The position numbers and the translations under genes are program-made. Positions 5,179-5,242 of a DNA stretch of 5,242 nt are shown one piece after another. The notes under the pieces were generated by a model. The model saw only the letters and a list, made by a program, of their open reading frames with translations. It searched no databases and was not told the origin of the DNA. The stretch's first letter is position 1. Each line of letters opens with the position of its first letter. Location: the NCBI GenBank assembly GCA_937988865.1, contig CALKHV010000158.1, positions 1-5,242 on the forward strand, written 5' to 3'. This DNA comes from an uncultured Propionibacteriaceae bacterium (GTDB lineage Bacteria > Actinomycetota > Actinomycetes > Propionibacteriales > Propionibacteriaceae).

Positions 5179-5242
5179 GGCGTCCGCCTGGGGTGGGTTT
5201 CCTTGCGCGGTCAAGGCAACGGCCGGGTTGAAACGATTCAGC
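5179..5242. repeat. Direct repeat copy 2, cut by the window edge
   Basis: This is the second copy of the 64-bp repeat. The match is still perfect at the last base of the window, so its true length and the number of further copies are unknown. It carries another GGTGGGTTTCCTTGCG arm (5192-5207) and another TGAAACGATTCA dyad (5229-5240). The 120-bp unit may form a longer tandem array to the right. Confidence 0.95.
5229..5240. promoter_or_regulatory. LacI-operator-like dyad, copy 2
   Basis: This is an identical TGAAACGATTCA, 120 bases from copy 1. Paired operators at this spacing could support looping, but the second site may exist only because the whole repeat was duplicated. It does not count as independent evidence for regulation. 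Confidence 0.3.

Noticed and set aside
5017..5214. Longer SdhC starting at a TTG at 5214
   Set aside because: The added 66 residues are repeat-derived and proline-rich. The strong Shine-Dalgarno four bases from ATG 5016 and the family N-terminus favour the shorter protein.
5059..5242. CRISPR array
   Set aside because: There are only two copies, the 64-bp repeat is too long, the spacer is about 56 bp with related inverted arms, and no cas genes are present.

Overview
The window is GC-rich (roughly 70% G+C by eye), with tightly packed genes and GC-rich third codon positions. The SdhA, SdhB and SdhC sequences are of the Gram-positive (Bacillus subtilis-like, 'type B') succinate dehydrogenase kind and have an actinobacterial flavour. 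A high-GC actinobacterium, possibly of the Propionibacteriaceae or a neighbouring family, is the most likely source. The genus cannot be fixed from this sequence alone.

Layout. Positions 1-268 are a noncoding left edge with a weak promoter-like site. Positions 269-1588 (+) encode a 439-residue P-loop protein of the cyclic 2,3-diphosphoglycerate synthetase family (COG2403 type). It converges, with only 4 bases between stop codons, on a three-gene minus-strand operon read from right to left: sdhC (5016-4324), sdhA (4327-2345) and sdhB (2348-1593). Both junctions inside the operon are 4-base ATGA overlaps, so translation of the three subunits is probably coupled. Positions 5017-5242 are the sdhC leader. 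They hold a ribosome-binding-site hairpin and then a repeat region running off the right edge.

How the genes work together. sdhCAB encodes a complete membrane-bound succinate:menaquinone oxidoreductase (or fumarate reductase). It has a single five-helix di-heme cytochrome b anchor, a covalent-FAD flavoprotein and a three-cluster iron-sulfur protein. All expected cofactor and catalytic residues are visible, and no sdhD is expected for this type. The convergent gene has no evident functional link with the operon.

The least explained part is the sdhC leader. A 64-bp direct repeat occurs twice with an exact 120-bp period. Inside it is a 16-bp inverted-repeat pair enclosing about 85 bp, and each copy carries a LacI-operator-like dyad (TGAAACGATTCA). 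Across the window, the hexamer GCGTCC/GGACGC appears about 53 times by hand count, several times the chance expectation, and is densest in the noncoding flanks. I see no clear novel multi-gene system. The repeat/dyad leader and the iterated hexamer are the best leads.
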